The translations under genes were made by a program, and so were the position numbers. Shown in pieces: positions 1 to 6,522 of a stretch of 13,229 nucleotides of DNA (position 1 is the first letter of the stretch; every line of letters starts with the position of its first letter). The stretch is from positions 1-13,229 of the forward strand of contig JAPLEC010000419.1 of NCBI GenBank assembly GCA_026391515.1, read 5' to 3'. The stretch comes from Bacteroidia bacterium (GTDB taxonomy: Bacteria; Bacteroidota; Bacteroidia; Bacteroidales; VadinHA17). The notes beneath the pieces are model-generated. The model was not told where the DNA came from and did no database searches. It saw nothing but the letters and a program-made list of their open reading frames with translations.

Positions 1-1078
1 TCTTGTAATAATCTTTCATGTACTTATCATACCCCTCAATGTAAGAGCTTTGAATGGATCGTCCTGTCGGTGTATAATATCTTGCAACAGTTAGTCTTAT
101 CATAGAACCATCTGTAAGATAGAAACCATTCTGTACCAGGCCTTTCCCGAAAGTTCTTCTCCCGATAATGACTCCTCTGTCCCAATCCTGCATCGCTCCG
201 GCAAAGATTTCGCTGGCTGAAGCAGAGCCCTCATCTGTAAGGATAACCACCCTGGCTGATGACAGGTCTCCTGAACCAGTTGATTTGTAATCCTGCCTCG
301 GGGTTTTTCTCCCGATAAGATAGACCAGCAATCTCTGATTTGTAAAGAAGTGATTGGCAAGCTCAGTGGCTGCAATCATATAACCTCCGCCATTGGATCT
401 CAGATCAATGATGATGTTCTTCAACCCGTTCTGTCTGAGCTTTACCAGTGCATCTTCAAATTCTTTCTCGGTAGTGGCAGCAAACTTGTTAAACTTAACA
501 TATCCCGTTGTTTTATCAAGCATGTAAGCTGCATCGAGACTATAAATCGGTATTTTATCCCGGGTAATTGAAAAATCAAGGATTTCTTTTTCTCCCTTCC
601 GGAATACATTTATATTCACAACTGTACCTTTTTTACCCATGAGCCTTTTACGAACTCCGGTCGTAGAGATTCCAATGCCTGTAACTTTTTCATTATCAAT
701 AGTTATAATCCTGTCTCCGGCATGCAGACCAACCTTTTCTGACGGACCACCGGCGATTGGCTCAATGACAATGATAGTATCGTGAAGAAGGTTAAACTGT
801 ATCCCAATACCTTCAAAATTACCTTGCAACGGTTCATTCATATCTTTAACATCTTTCGCTGAAACATACGTAGAATGAGGATCAAGCTCTCTTAACATCT
901 CTATTATTACATTTTCAGCCAGCTTCCCAAGATTCACCGTGTCGACATAGAAAGCATCAACGAGACCGATTGCTCTTCCAATCTTAAAAGTCTCCTCATT
1001 AAGAATCTGTGCGTTTAACTGCATTGCTGACATCAGTATCAGAACCACAGCTATTTTAAGCTTTAATACTCTTTTCAT
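1..1078 (-). CDS. Carboxy-terminal processing protease (S41 family, CtpA/Prc-like), 3' end cut by the window edge
   Basis: This is a periplasmic or envelope serine protease of the S41/C-terminal processing family, which cleaves proteins near their C-termini. About 359 residues are visible and the frame is open to position 1, so the C-terminus lies outside. The N-terminus (MKRVLKLKIAVVLILMSAMQ, then LNAQ) is a typical signal peptide with probable cleavage near residue 23. A PDZ domain covers roughly residues 88-165 (GIGIQF, then GLHAGDRIITID). The protease core follows, with IIDLRSNGGGY at about 223-233. The catalytic Ser287 lies in GSASASEIFAG and Lys312 in FGKG; their 25-residue spacing matches the family's Ser/Lys dyad. 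The ATG at 1078 is chosen because it directly precedes the signal peptide. The gene follows guaA on the same strand after a 185-nt gap filled with repeats, so it may be transcribed separately. The family is certain, but the substrate cannot be inferred. Confidence 0.95.
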   Translation of the reverse strand, partial: MKRVLKLKIAVVLILMSAMQLNAQILNEETFKIGRAIGLVDAFYVDTVNLGKLAENVIIEMLRELDPHSTYVSAKDVKDMNEPLQGNFEGIGIQFNLLHDTIIVIEPIAGGPSEKVGLHAGDRIITIDNEKVTGIGISTTGVRKRLMGKKGTVVNINVFRKGEKEILDFSITRDKIPIYSLDAAYMLDKTTGYVKFNKFAATTEKEFEDALVKLRQNGLKNIIIDLRSNGGGYMIAATELANHFFTNQRLLVYLIGRKTPRQDYKSTGSGDLSSARVVILTDEGSASASEIFAGAMQDWDRGVIIGRRTFGKGLVQNGFYLTDGSMIRLTVARYYTPTGRSIQSSYIEGYDKYMKDYYK

Positions 1079-1100
1079 AATACTTTTCTTTTCTTTTACT

Positions 1101-1170
1101 TAACCCACCCCTCACCTCCCGCTTCTCCGCCGGTTGGCGGATTTGCGGGACAAGCTCTTCAAGGAGGGGA
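1101..1170 (-). repeat. Nested-palindrome intergenic repeat, copy 1 of 2
   Basis: This 70-bp GC-rich element lies between guaA and the S41 protease. It has inner arms TCCGCC/GGCGGA and outer arms CCCGC/GCGGG around a 4-nt loop, with C-rich and G-rich ends. Its reverse complement closely matches 7881-7945, including the shared core GGCGGAGAAGCGGGAGG. It ends about 22 nt before the protease start codon. It resembles REP/MITE-type dispersed repeats. A role as an RNA hairpin between the two genes is possible but not shown. Confidence 0.8.
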
Positions 1171-1193
1171 TTCAATTTTATAATTTATTTTGT

Positions 1194-1226
1194 CATTGCG
1201 ATACCGCAAAGCGGTAGAAGCAATCC
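1194..1226. repeat. Short palindromic repeat of the CATTGCG...GAAGCAATC type
   Basis: This is a perfect nested inverted repeat. ATTGC at 1195-1199 pairs with GCAAT at 1220-1224, and ACCGC pairs with GCGGT around AAA. From memory, sequences of the form CATTGCGA...GAAGCAATC are scattered between genes in many environmental bacteria. It starts about 40 nt past the guaA stop codon, so the hairpin could affect the 3' end of the rpsA-guaA transcript. There is no clear U-tract, so I do not call it a terminator. Confidence 0.65.
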
Positions 1227-1263
1227 GTTTATCTTTTCTACAAATACCCTGGTTGAAACTCCC

Positions 1264-2793
1264 CTATTCCCACTCTATCGTTGCAGGCGGCTTGGAGCTT
1301 ATGTCATAAACCACCCTGTTTATTCCTTTTACTTTATTTATGATCTCATTTGATATCGCTCCCAGGAAATCATGCGGAAGATGTGACCAGTCAGCAGTCA
1401 TTCCATCTGTGGAGTTGACAGCTCTCAGCACAACGGTATATTCATAAGTTCTTTCATCGCCCATTACACCTACCGACTGAACAGGCAAAAGAATTACACC
1501 TGCCTGCCAGACAGAATCATAAAGGCCATATTTACGAAGTCCTTCAATAAATATTTCGTCTGTTTCTTTCAGTATTTCAAGCTTTTCCTTCGATATTTTA
1601 CCAAGAAGTCTTATTGCGAGACCGGGACCGGGAAAAGGATGTCGTTTCAAAATAAAATCAGGTAACCCGAGGTTATATCCTACTTTCCGAACTTCATCCT
1701 TAAATAAAAGCCGTAAGGGTTCGACAACTTTAAGATGCATTTTTTCAGGTAACCCTCCTACATTATGATGCGATTTTATAGTTGCTGAAGGTCCGTTGAC
1801 CGACACTGATTCGATCACATCGGGGTATATTGTTCCCTGTGCAAGCCATTTTACATTTTTTACTTTATGTGCTTCTTCTTCAAAAACCTCTATAAAAACT
1901 TTACCTATAATCTTCCTTTTTTTCTCCGGATCACTTACTCCTTCGAGCTCATCCAGGAACCTGTCTGCCGCATTGATGCCAACAACATTAAGACCAAAGC
2001 CAAGATATGATTCCAGAACTTTCTCATATTCATTTTTCCGGAGCAGTCCGTTATCGACAAATATGCAGGTAAGGTTTTTGCCGATTGCCTTGTTGAGAAG
2101 CGAAGCTGCAACAGACGAATCGACACCACCTGACAGCCCGAGGATGACTTTATCATTGCCCAGCTGTTTTTTAAGGTTCAAAATTGTTGTTTCTGCAAAC
2201 GAATCAGGTGTCCAGTTCTGTGAACATCCGCAAATGCCGACAACAAAGTTGTCCAGCATCTGCTTCCCTTCAATTGTATGATAAACTTCAGGATGAAATT
2301 GAATGCCCCACGTATTCTCTCCTTTTATATGAAAAGCTCCTGCCTTTACATCAGCGGTTGACCCTATAACCTGGTAATAATCAGGCATTCTTACAATTGT
2401 ATCTCCATGTGACATCCAAACCTGTGTCCCGGGTTGAACCTGTCTGAAAAGCTTATCATTTGTATCCAAATAGATCAGATTTGCACGTCCGTATTCGCGT
2501 ATATTTGAAGGCAGCACTTCACCTCCGAAACCATGGACCAGATATTGTGCACCATAGCAAACACCCAGCAGGGGAATTAATCCCTTAATTGCAGCCAGAT
2601 CGGGTAAAGGAGCATTAGTGTCGCGAACGGAGGATGGGCTTCCCGAAAGAATTACACCTTTTACAGATTTGTCAGGTATCGGGAAATGATTAAAAGGATG
2701 TATCTCACAATAGACATTTATTTCACGTATTCTCCTGGCTATCAACTGAGTATATTGAGATCCGAAATCGAGTATCAAAATTTTTTCCTGCAC
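1264..2793 (-). CDS. guaA: GMP synthase (glutamine-hydrolysing)
   Basis: It converts XMP to GMP using ATP and glutamine, the last step of guanine nucleotide synthesis in the cytosol. Numbering from the GTG start gives 509 residues, within the normal family range. The N-terminal class I glutamine amidotransferase domain has Cys79 in GVCYGAQ and His167/Glu169 in GIQFHPEV. The ATP-pyrophosphatase domain follows, with its P-loop SGGVDSS at about 221-227. The C-terminal dimerisation domain ends in the typical PPATIEWE. Start choice: an ATG at 2853 would add 20 residues (MIHKKRISIF...) that are not typical of the family and would overlap rnz by 11 nt. Family proteins usually begin at about MQEKILILDFGSQ, so the GTG at 2793, which reads V/MQEKILILDF, is preferred. 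It lies 49 nt downstream of rnz in a probable operon. Confidence 0.96.
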   Translation of the reverse strand: MQEKILILDFGSQYTQLIARRIREINVYCEIHPFNHFPIPDKSVKGVILSGSPSSVRDTNAPLPDLAAIKGLIPLLGVCYGAQYLVHGFGGEVLPSNIREYGRANLIYLDTNDKLFRQVQPGTQVWMSHGDTIVRMPDYYQVIGSTADVKAGAFHIKGENTWGIQFHPEVYHTIEGKQMLDNFVVGICGCSQNWTPDSFAETTILNLKKQLGNDKVILGLSGGVDSSVAASLLNKAIGKNLTCIFVDNGLLRKNEYEKVLESYLGFGLNVVGINAADRFLDELEGVSDPEKKRKIIGKVFIEVFEEEAHKVKNVKWLAQGTIYPDVIESVSVNGPSATIKSHHNVGGLPEKMHLKVVEPLRLLFKDEVRKVGYNLGLPDFILKRHPFPGPGLAIRLLGKISKEKLEILKETDEIFIEGLRKYGLYDSVWQAGVILLPVQSVGVMGDERTYEYTVVLRAVNSTDGMTADWSHLPHDFLGAISNEIINKVKGINRVVYDISSKPPATIEWE

Positions 2794-2842
2794 AATGCTA
2801 TTGTTATATTGTAAGAAGTGTCCAAAGATAGAAATTCTTTTC

Positions 2843-3772
2843 TTATGGATCATTTATCAGCCCTACCTCATAAGTATGTCCGTCGATAGCCGGAAAAGTA
2901 TTTGGAAATATCTCTCTTGCTTCTTTCACAAGTGGATTGATATCCTTATAACGTGCAGAAAAGTGTCCGATTATCAGTGTACATGCACCGGCTTCTGAAG
3001 CAACCTTAGCTGCATCGGAAGTTGTCGAATGACCTGTTGTTGCTGCCAGGTTCTCCATGCTTGCTTCGAAAGTCGCTTCATGATAAAGAAGGTCAACACC
3101 CTTTACGAATGAAGAGAGACGTCTGAAGTATTTTGTATCGCTGCAGTATGCGTAAGAAAGAGATGCAGGACCGGGAACAGTAATCTCTTCATTTTTTACA
3201 ACAATGCCTTCTTTTGTTATGAAGTTCTCGCCTTTTTTGATTGCTGGAATTCTGACAGAAGGAATTTTATACTCTTCAATTGATTCTTTCTTGATATTCC
3301 GGTCATAAGGTTTTTCCCTGAAGAGGAATCCGAATGAAGGTACTCTGTGATCAAGCGGGAATGAGGTGACTGTCAGGTATTTATCATCGAGGATTTTAAC
3401 AGGATCTTTTCCTGAAAGTGGAATGAAATTGATTTCAAAATTCAGGTGTATATCGAAATCATTAAGGTGAGTCAGCAGAATATTATTGTAGTTTTCAGGA
3501 GCATAAAGATTGATCGGAGTGGTTTTTCCCATCAGGGAGTAAGTGGATAATAATCCATAAAGTCCAAAGACATGGTCACCGTGAAGATGGCTGATAAAGA
3601 TATGGTTGATTTTTCCGAATCTGATTCTGCTTTTACGGAGCTGCATTTGTGTTCCTTCTCCGCAGTCTATTAAAAACAACCGCTCATGCACATTAAGCAC
3701 ATGAGCGGATGGAAATCTTTCTGATGTTGGCAATGCAGAACTACTGCCAAGTATAGTTAACTTCATCGGCAT
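2843..3772 (-). CDS. rnz: Ribonuclease Z (tRNA 3'-endonuclease)
   Basis: This metallo-beta-lactamase-fold endonuclease removes the 3' trailer from tRNA precursors. Its 309 residues are the normal length of the short (ElaC/RNase Z-S) form. The Zn-binding motif SHLHGDH spans 61-67 (His62, His64, Asp66, His67). Other expected metal or catalytic residues are present: Asp212 in YCSDT, His231 in YHEATFEAS, His248 in TGHST and His270 in IGHFSARY. The N-terminus MPMKLTILGSSSALPT is standard; starting at the second Met would be equally acceptable. It lies 17 nt after the STAS gene and 49 nt before guaA, on the same strand. No residue expected for activity is missing. Confidence 0.96.
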   Translation of the reverse strand: MPMKLTILGSSSALPTSERFPSAHVLNVHERLFLIDCGEGTQMQLRKSRIRFGKINHIFISHLHGDHVFGLYGLLSTYSLMGKTTPINLYAPENYNNILLTHLNDFDIHLNFEINFIPLSGKDPVKILDDKYLTVTSFPLDHRVPSFGFLFREKPYDRNIKKESIEEYKIPSVRIPAIKKGENFITKEGIVVKNEEITVPGPASLSYAYCSDTKYFRRLSSFVKGVDLLYHEATFEASMENLAATTGHSTTSDAAKVASEAGACTLIIGHFSARYKDINPLVKEAREIFPNTFPAIDGHTYEVGLINDP

Positions 3773-3789
3773 TCTGCCCAGCTGACCTC

Positions 3790-4137
3790 TCAGGATATCA
3801 TTTTTTCGGCATCAGCGACTGTCCCTGTAATTGTAAGAACAGTGTCGAGCTGAGAAATAGTGATAAGTCGTTCAACGGCTTCATTTAATCCGCAGAGAAC
3901 AAATGTACCACCGGCATTTTTGCATAATCTGTTAGCTACCAGGATAGCGCTCAGACCCGATGAGTCGCAGTACTGACATTTTTCAAGGTCAAGGATAATA
4001 TTTTTTTCACCCTTGCCTGAAACCAGTACGAGTTCAGATTTCAGTGCAGGAGCTATATGTGTGTCAAGCTTCTCCGACTGAATCTGGATTACTGTACTGT
4101 TATTCCGGCTTTCAATATTGAAATCCATAATTGGCAA
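3790..4137 (-). CDS. STAS-domain protein, anti-sigma factor antagonist-like (SpoIIAA/RsbV type)
   Basis: This single-domain cytosolic protein of 115 residues has the STAS fold seen in anti-anti-sigma factors, which are switched by phosphorylation of a serine by an HPK/GHKL-type anti-sigma kinase. The diagnostic segment is IILDLEKCQYCDSSGLSAIL (about 47-66). Its DSSGL motif at 58-62 carries the phosphorylatable serine. The C-terminal half (GGTFVLCGLNEAVERLITIS) also fits the family. It sits between rpsA (30 nt upstream) and rnz (17 nt downstream) and is probably co-transcribed with them. No kinase, phosphatase or sigma factor is visible nearby, so its partner is unknown. A later Met (MDFNIE, start 4128) is an alternative start. 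The fold is well supported; the regulatory target is not. Confidence 0.9.
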   Translation of the reverse strand: MPIMDFNIESRNNSTVIQIQSEKLDTHIAPALKSELVLVSGKGEKNIILDLEKCQYCDSSGLSAILVANRLCKNAGGTFVLCGLNEAVERLITISQLDTVLTITGTVADAEKMIS

Positions 4138-4167
4138 AATTTGATAGCACTAATTTACAAAATATTT

Positions 4168-6177
4168 CTATTTCTTGGAAGCTTTATTCTGTTTTTCTTC
4201 CATTTCTTCTTTTAAAGCTGCAAGCTGGGTTATATCACCAAGGGTTGTTTTTTCAACATTCGCCTTGGCTTTTCTCGTTGATTTCTTTGGTGTTTCAGCT
4301 TCTGGTTTCTTCGCCGGTGCTTCGACAGCTTTCTTTTCATCTTCAAAAATCCTGCTGTGTGAAACAATGATTTTTTTAGCTGATTTATTGAATTCGATAA
4401 CTTTGAACATCAGTTTTTCATCGACTTTTGCAATGGTCCCGTCTTCCTTTACTATGTGTTTAGGAGTTGCAAAACCTTCAACACCATAAGGAAGAGCGAT
4501 AACTGCACCTTTATCAAATACTTCCATAACAGTTCCTTCATGTACTGAATCGACTGTAAAAAGTCCCTCGAATACATCCCATGGATTTTCTTCAAGCTGC
4601 TTATGACCAAGGCTGAGACGCCTGTTTTCCTTGTCAATTTCAAGGACTACAACTTCTATCTCTGCATCGATTGCCGTAAATTCAGCAGGATGTTTGATTT
4701 TTTTCGTCCACGAAAGATCTGAAATATGTATAAGACCGTCGACACCCTCTTCAATTTCAACGAAAACACCGAAATTGGTAAAGTTCCTGACTTTTGCCAT
4801 ATGTTTTGATCCAACAGTATATTTCTCATTAATATTCTGCCATGGATCGGGCTTGAGCTGCTTAATGCCAAGCGACATTTTTCGTTCAGCCCTGTCAAGT
4901 GTAAGTATCACAGCTTCAACCTCATCGCCAACTTTCATAAATTCCTGTGCGCTTCTCAGGTGCTGTGACCACGACATTTCCGAGACATGTATAAGTCCTT
5001 CCACTCCGGGCGCTATCTCAACAAATGCACCATAATCTGCCATAACAACAACTTTGCCTTTTACTTTATTGCCAATCTTCATGTCAGGATCAACAGAATC
5101 CCATGGATGCGGTGTAAGCTGCTTCAGACCGAGAGCTATTCTCTTCTTGTCGTCATCGAAATCGAGAATAACAACATTAAGCTTCTGGTCAAGCTGTACA
5201 ATCTCTTCGGGATGGTTGACCCTTCCCCATGAGAGGTCTGTAATATGGATAAGTCGGTTGATCTTTACAACCTTGAATTCCATTGTTTTACCAACAAATA
5301 CGTCATAGTCGCGAATTGGTTTAACATCAATCTGTGAACCAGGAAGGAAGGCTTCAATACCGAAAACATCGACTATCATACCGCCTTTTGTACGGCATTT
5401 GATATAACCGGTGATTATCTCATCTTTTTCAAGAGATGCATTAACCCTGTCCCATGAATTTATTGCACGGGCTTTTTTATGTGAAAGGAGAAGCTGTCCT
5501 TTCTTATCCTCCTGGCTTTCAACATATACCTCAACGGTATCACCTACTTTAAGGTTAGGATTATACCGGAATTCATTAAGGCTGACAACACCTTCCGATT
5601 TGTAACCGATATTGATTACGACTTCACGTGAAGTCATCTGAATAACAGTTCCATGTACAACTTCGTCAACTGCAACAGTCGACAGTGTCTCGTCGTACAT
5701 TGCTTCGTATTCTTTATGTTTTGGTGAATCTTTCAGCTCTTCGCGTTCAAAGCTTTCCCAGTCAAATTCTTCAACTGATGGAGCGATGTCAGGTTCAGAT
5801 TTTTCTTCCGGCTCAGATTCGGCCTTGACTTTCTTAGGTTTTTTTACTTTCTTCTCTGCAGCTTCCTCAGCAGCTTCAACTTCAGCTTCAACTTTAACTT
5901 TAACTTCAGCTTCTGCTGCTACAGCAGGTTGTGCGGTTTCAACAGCTTCTTCTTTAAGTTCTTCTTTAAGTTCTTCTTTAGGTTCTTCCTTAGATTTTTT
6001 CGGAGCTGTTGTCTTTACTGGTTTTTCCTCTTTTTCAGGAATTGTTTCTTCTTCAAGCGCTTGCTCAATAAGTTTCTCTTTAGATTCTTTAACCTTTGCT
6101 TTTTTAACAGGTTTTACAGCGTCTTCTTTTTTTTCAACAACTTCTTTCTTTGTTGTTTTCTTTTTGCTTTCAGTCAT
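4168..6177 (-). CDS. rpsA: 30S ribosomal protein S1, with N-terminal extension and an apparent internal domain deletion
   Basis: S1 binds mRNA on the 30S subunit and helps initiate translation. Residues 1-165 are a low-complexity Lys/Glu/Ala/Val-rich extension, probably disordered, including KEEL tandem units near 67-77. S1 domains follow at about 170-235 and 252-308. The third domain has only its second half (LIHITDLSWGRVNHPEEI to GLKQL, 309-354). Complete copies lie at about 368-441, 455-528 and 542-610. The tail contains the TTLGDITQLAALKEEME motif (644-660). The join of INR308 to L309 skips the segment that normally ends domain 2, links the domains and starts domain 3, about 55-60 residues judged from family memory; the reading frame is intact. 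It is the first gene of a probable rpsA-STAS-rnz-guaA operon and is preceded by a TATCTTTG promoter box. The identity is certain; the gap could be biological or an assembly error. Confidence 0.95.
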   Translation of the reverse strand: MTESKKKTTKKEVVEKKEDAVKPVKKAKVKESKEKLIEQALEEETIPEKEEKPVKTTAPKKSKEEPKEELKEELKEEAVETAQPAVAAEAEVKVKVEAEVEAAEEAAEKKVKKPKKVKAESEPEEKSEPDIAPSVEEFDWESFEREELKDSPKHKEYEAMYDETLSTVAVDEVVHGTVIQMTSREVVINIGYKSEGVVSLNEFRYNPNLKVGDTVEVYVESQEDKKGQLLLSHKKARAINSWDRVNASLEKDEIITGYIKCRTKGGMIVDVFGIEAFLPGSQIDVKPIRDYDVFVGKTMEFKVVKINRLIHITDLSWGRVNHPEEIVQLDQKLNVVILDFDDDKKRIALGLKQLTPHPWDSVDPDMKIGNKVKGKVVVMADYGAFVEIAPGVEGLIHVSEMSWSQHLRSAQEFMKVGDEVEAVILTLDRAERKMSLGIKQLKPDPWQNINEKYTVGSKHMAKVRNFTNFGVFVEIEEGVDGLIHISDLSWTKKIKHPAEFTAIDAEIEVVVLEIDKENRRLSLGHKQLEENPWDVFEGLFTVDSVHEGTVMEVFDKGAVIALPYGVEGFATPKHIVKEDGTIAKVDEKLMFKVIEFNKSAKKIIVSHSRIFEDEKKAVEAPAKKPEAETPKKSTRKAKANVEKTTLGDITQLAALKEEMEEKQNKASKK
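5947..5994 (-). repeat. 12-bp tandem repeat inside the rpsA N-terminal extension
   Basis: Three near-identical 12-bp units (TTCTTCTTTAAG on the plus strand; the third ends AGG) plus a degenerate fourth encode repeated Lys-Glu-Glu-Leu in S1. The unit is a multiple of three, so slippage would change the length of the disordered extension without breaking the frame. Confidence 0.8.
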
Positions 6178-6238
6178 AATTTAAATTTAAACAAACTAAT
6201 AATTAATAAGTTAGACATTATATTGAAAAAATGGTGTG

Positions 6239-6246
6239 CAAAGATA
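6239..6246 (-). promoter_or_regulatory. Bacteroidota-type -7 box for rpsA
   Basis: On the minus strand this reads TATCTTTG, an exact match to the TAnnTTTG -7 consensus used by the primary sigma factor of Bacteroidota. It would give a 5' leader of roughly 55 nt before the rpsA ATG at 6177. I see no strong -33 TTG element at the usual spacing. The leader is very A/T-rich and has no Shine-Dalgarno sequence. Confidence 0.6.
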
Positions 6247-6338
6247 AAATTATTATTTTGAAAATAATATAATAAACGGTAGATTTTCACTGGTTTACCG
6301 TACTCTTCTTTGTTTATTTCTTCATAACCCTCCCTCCG

Positions 6339-6368
6339 ACTCCCTCCCTTAAGGCTAAGGGAGGGAGT
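6339..6368. repeat. Perfect 13-bp hairpin in the rpsA-ugd divergent region
   Basis: ACTCCCTCCCTTA at 6339-6351 pairs perfectly with TAAGGGAGGGAGT at 6356-6368 across a 4-nt loop. It lies between two divergent promoters, upstream of both genes, so it is not the terminator of either. It resembles the CCCTTA...TAAGGG class of intergenic palindromes and has a related neighbour at 6396-6423. Confidence 0.8.
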
Positions 6369-6395
6369 GAAACACCTGTTTATCTGTTAATTACA

Positions 6396-6423
6396 CCCTT
6401 TCCCTTAAACTTAAGGGAAGGGG
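6396..6423. repeat. Second 13-bp hairpin, related to the one at 6339-6368
   Basis: CCCTTTCCCTTAA at 6396-6408 pairs with TTAAGGGAAGGGG at 6411-6423, with one T-G mismatch and a 2-nt centre. A purine-rich tail (GGTTGGGGGAAGGG, then AAAAGGGAGTTAAGGGG) continues to about 6465, just upstream of the ugd promoter box. The rest of the 6178-6522 gap is A/T-rich, and I see no open frame in it that looks like a gene. Confidence 0.75.
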
Positions 6424-6482
6424 TTGGGGGAAGGGTTTGTATTTCAAAAGGGAGTTAAGGGGCGGTAATTCACCCTTTCTAT

Positions 6483-6490
6483 TATCTTTG
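6483..6490 (+). promoter_or_regulatory. Bacteroidota-type -7 box for ugd
   Basis: TATCTTTG matches the TAnnTTTG consensus exactly and lies 32 nt before the ugd ATG, implying a short 5' leader of about 25 nt. The -33 region is weak and falls inside the purine-rich tail of the adjacent repeat. The A/T-rich leader has no Shine-Dalgarno sequence. Confidence 0.65.
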
Positions 6491-6522
6491 CATATTACTC
6501 AAAATAAAAATAGATTTCTTCT

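Noticed and set aside
100..375. 91-codon minus-strand open frame within the S41 protease
   Set aside because: It is an out-of-frame shadow; the real frame carries the Ser287/Lys312 dyad and runs to the window edge.
1796..2281. 161-codon plus-strand open frame inside guaA
   Set aside because: It is antisense to the conserved catalytic core of GMP synthase, and its translation shows no recognisable domain.
5786..6184. Long plus-strand open frame of 132 codons opposite the start of rpsA
   Set aside because: It is a Ser/Phe-rich antisense reading of the Lys/Glu-rich S1 extension, with no family resemblance; rpsA on the other strand explains the region.
6339..6423. Hairpins as rho-independent terminators
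   Set aside because: They lie upstream of both divergent genes and neither is followed by a T-run in a direction that would end a transcript entering the region.
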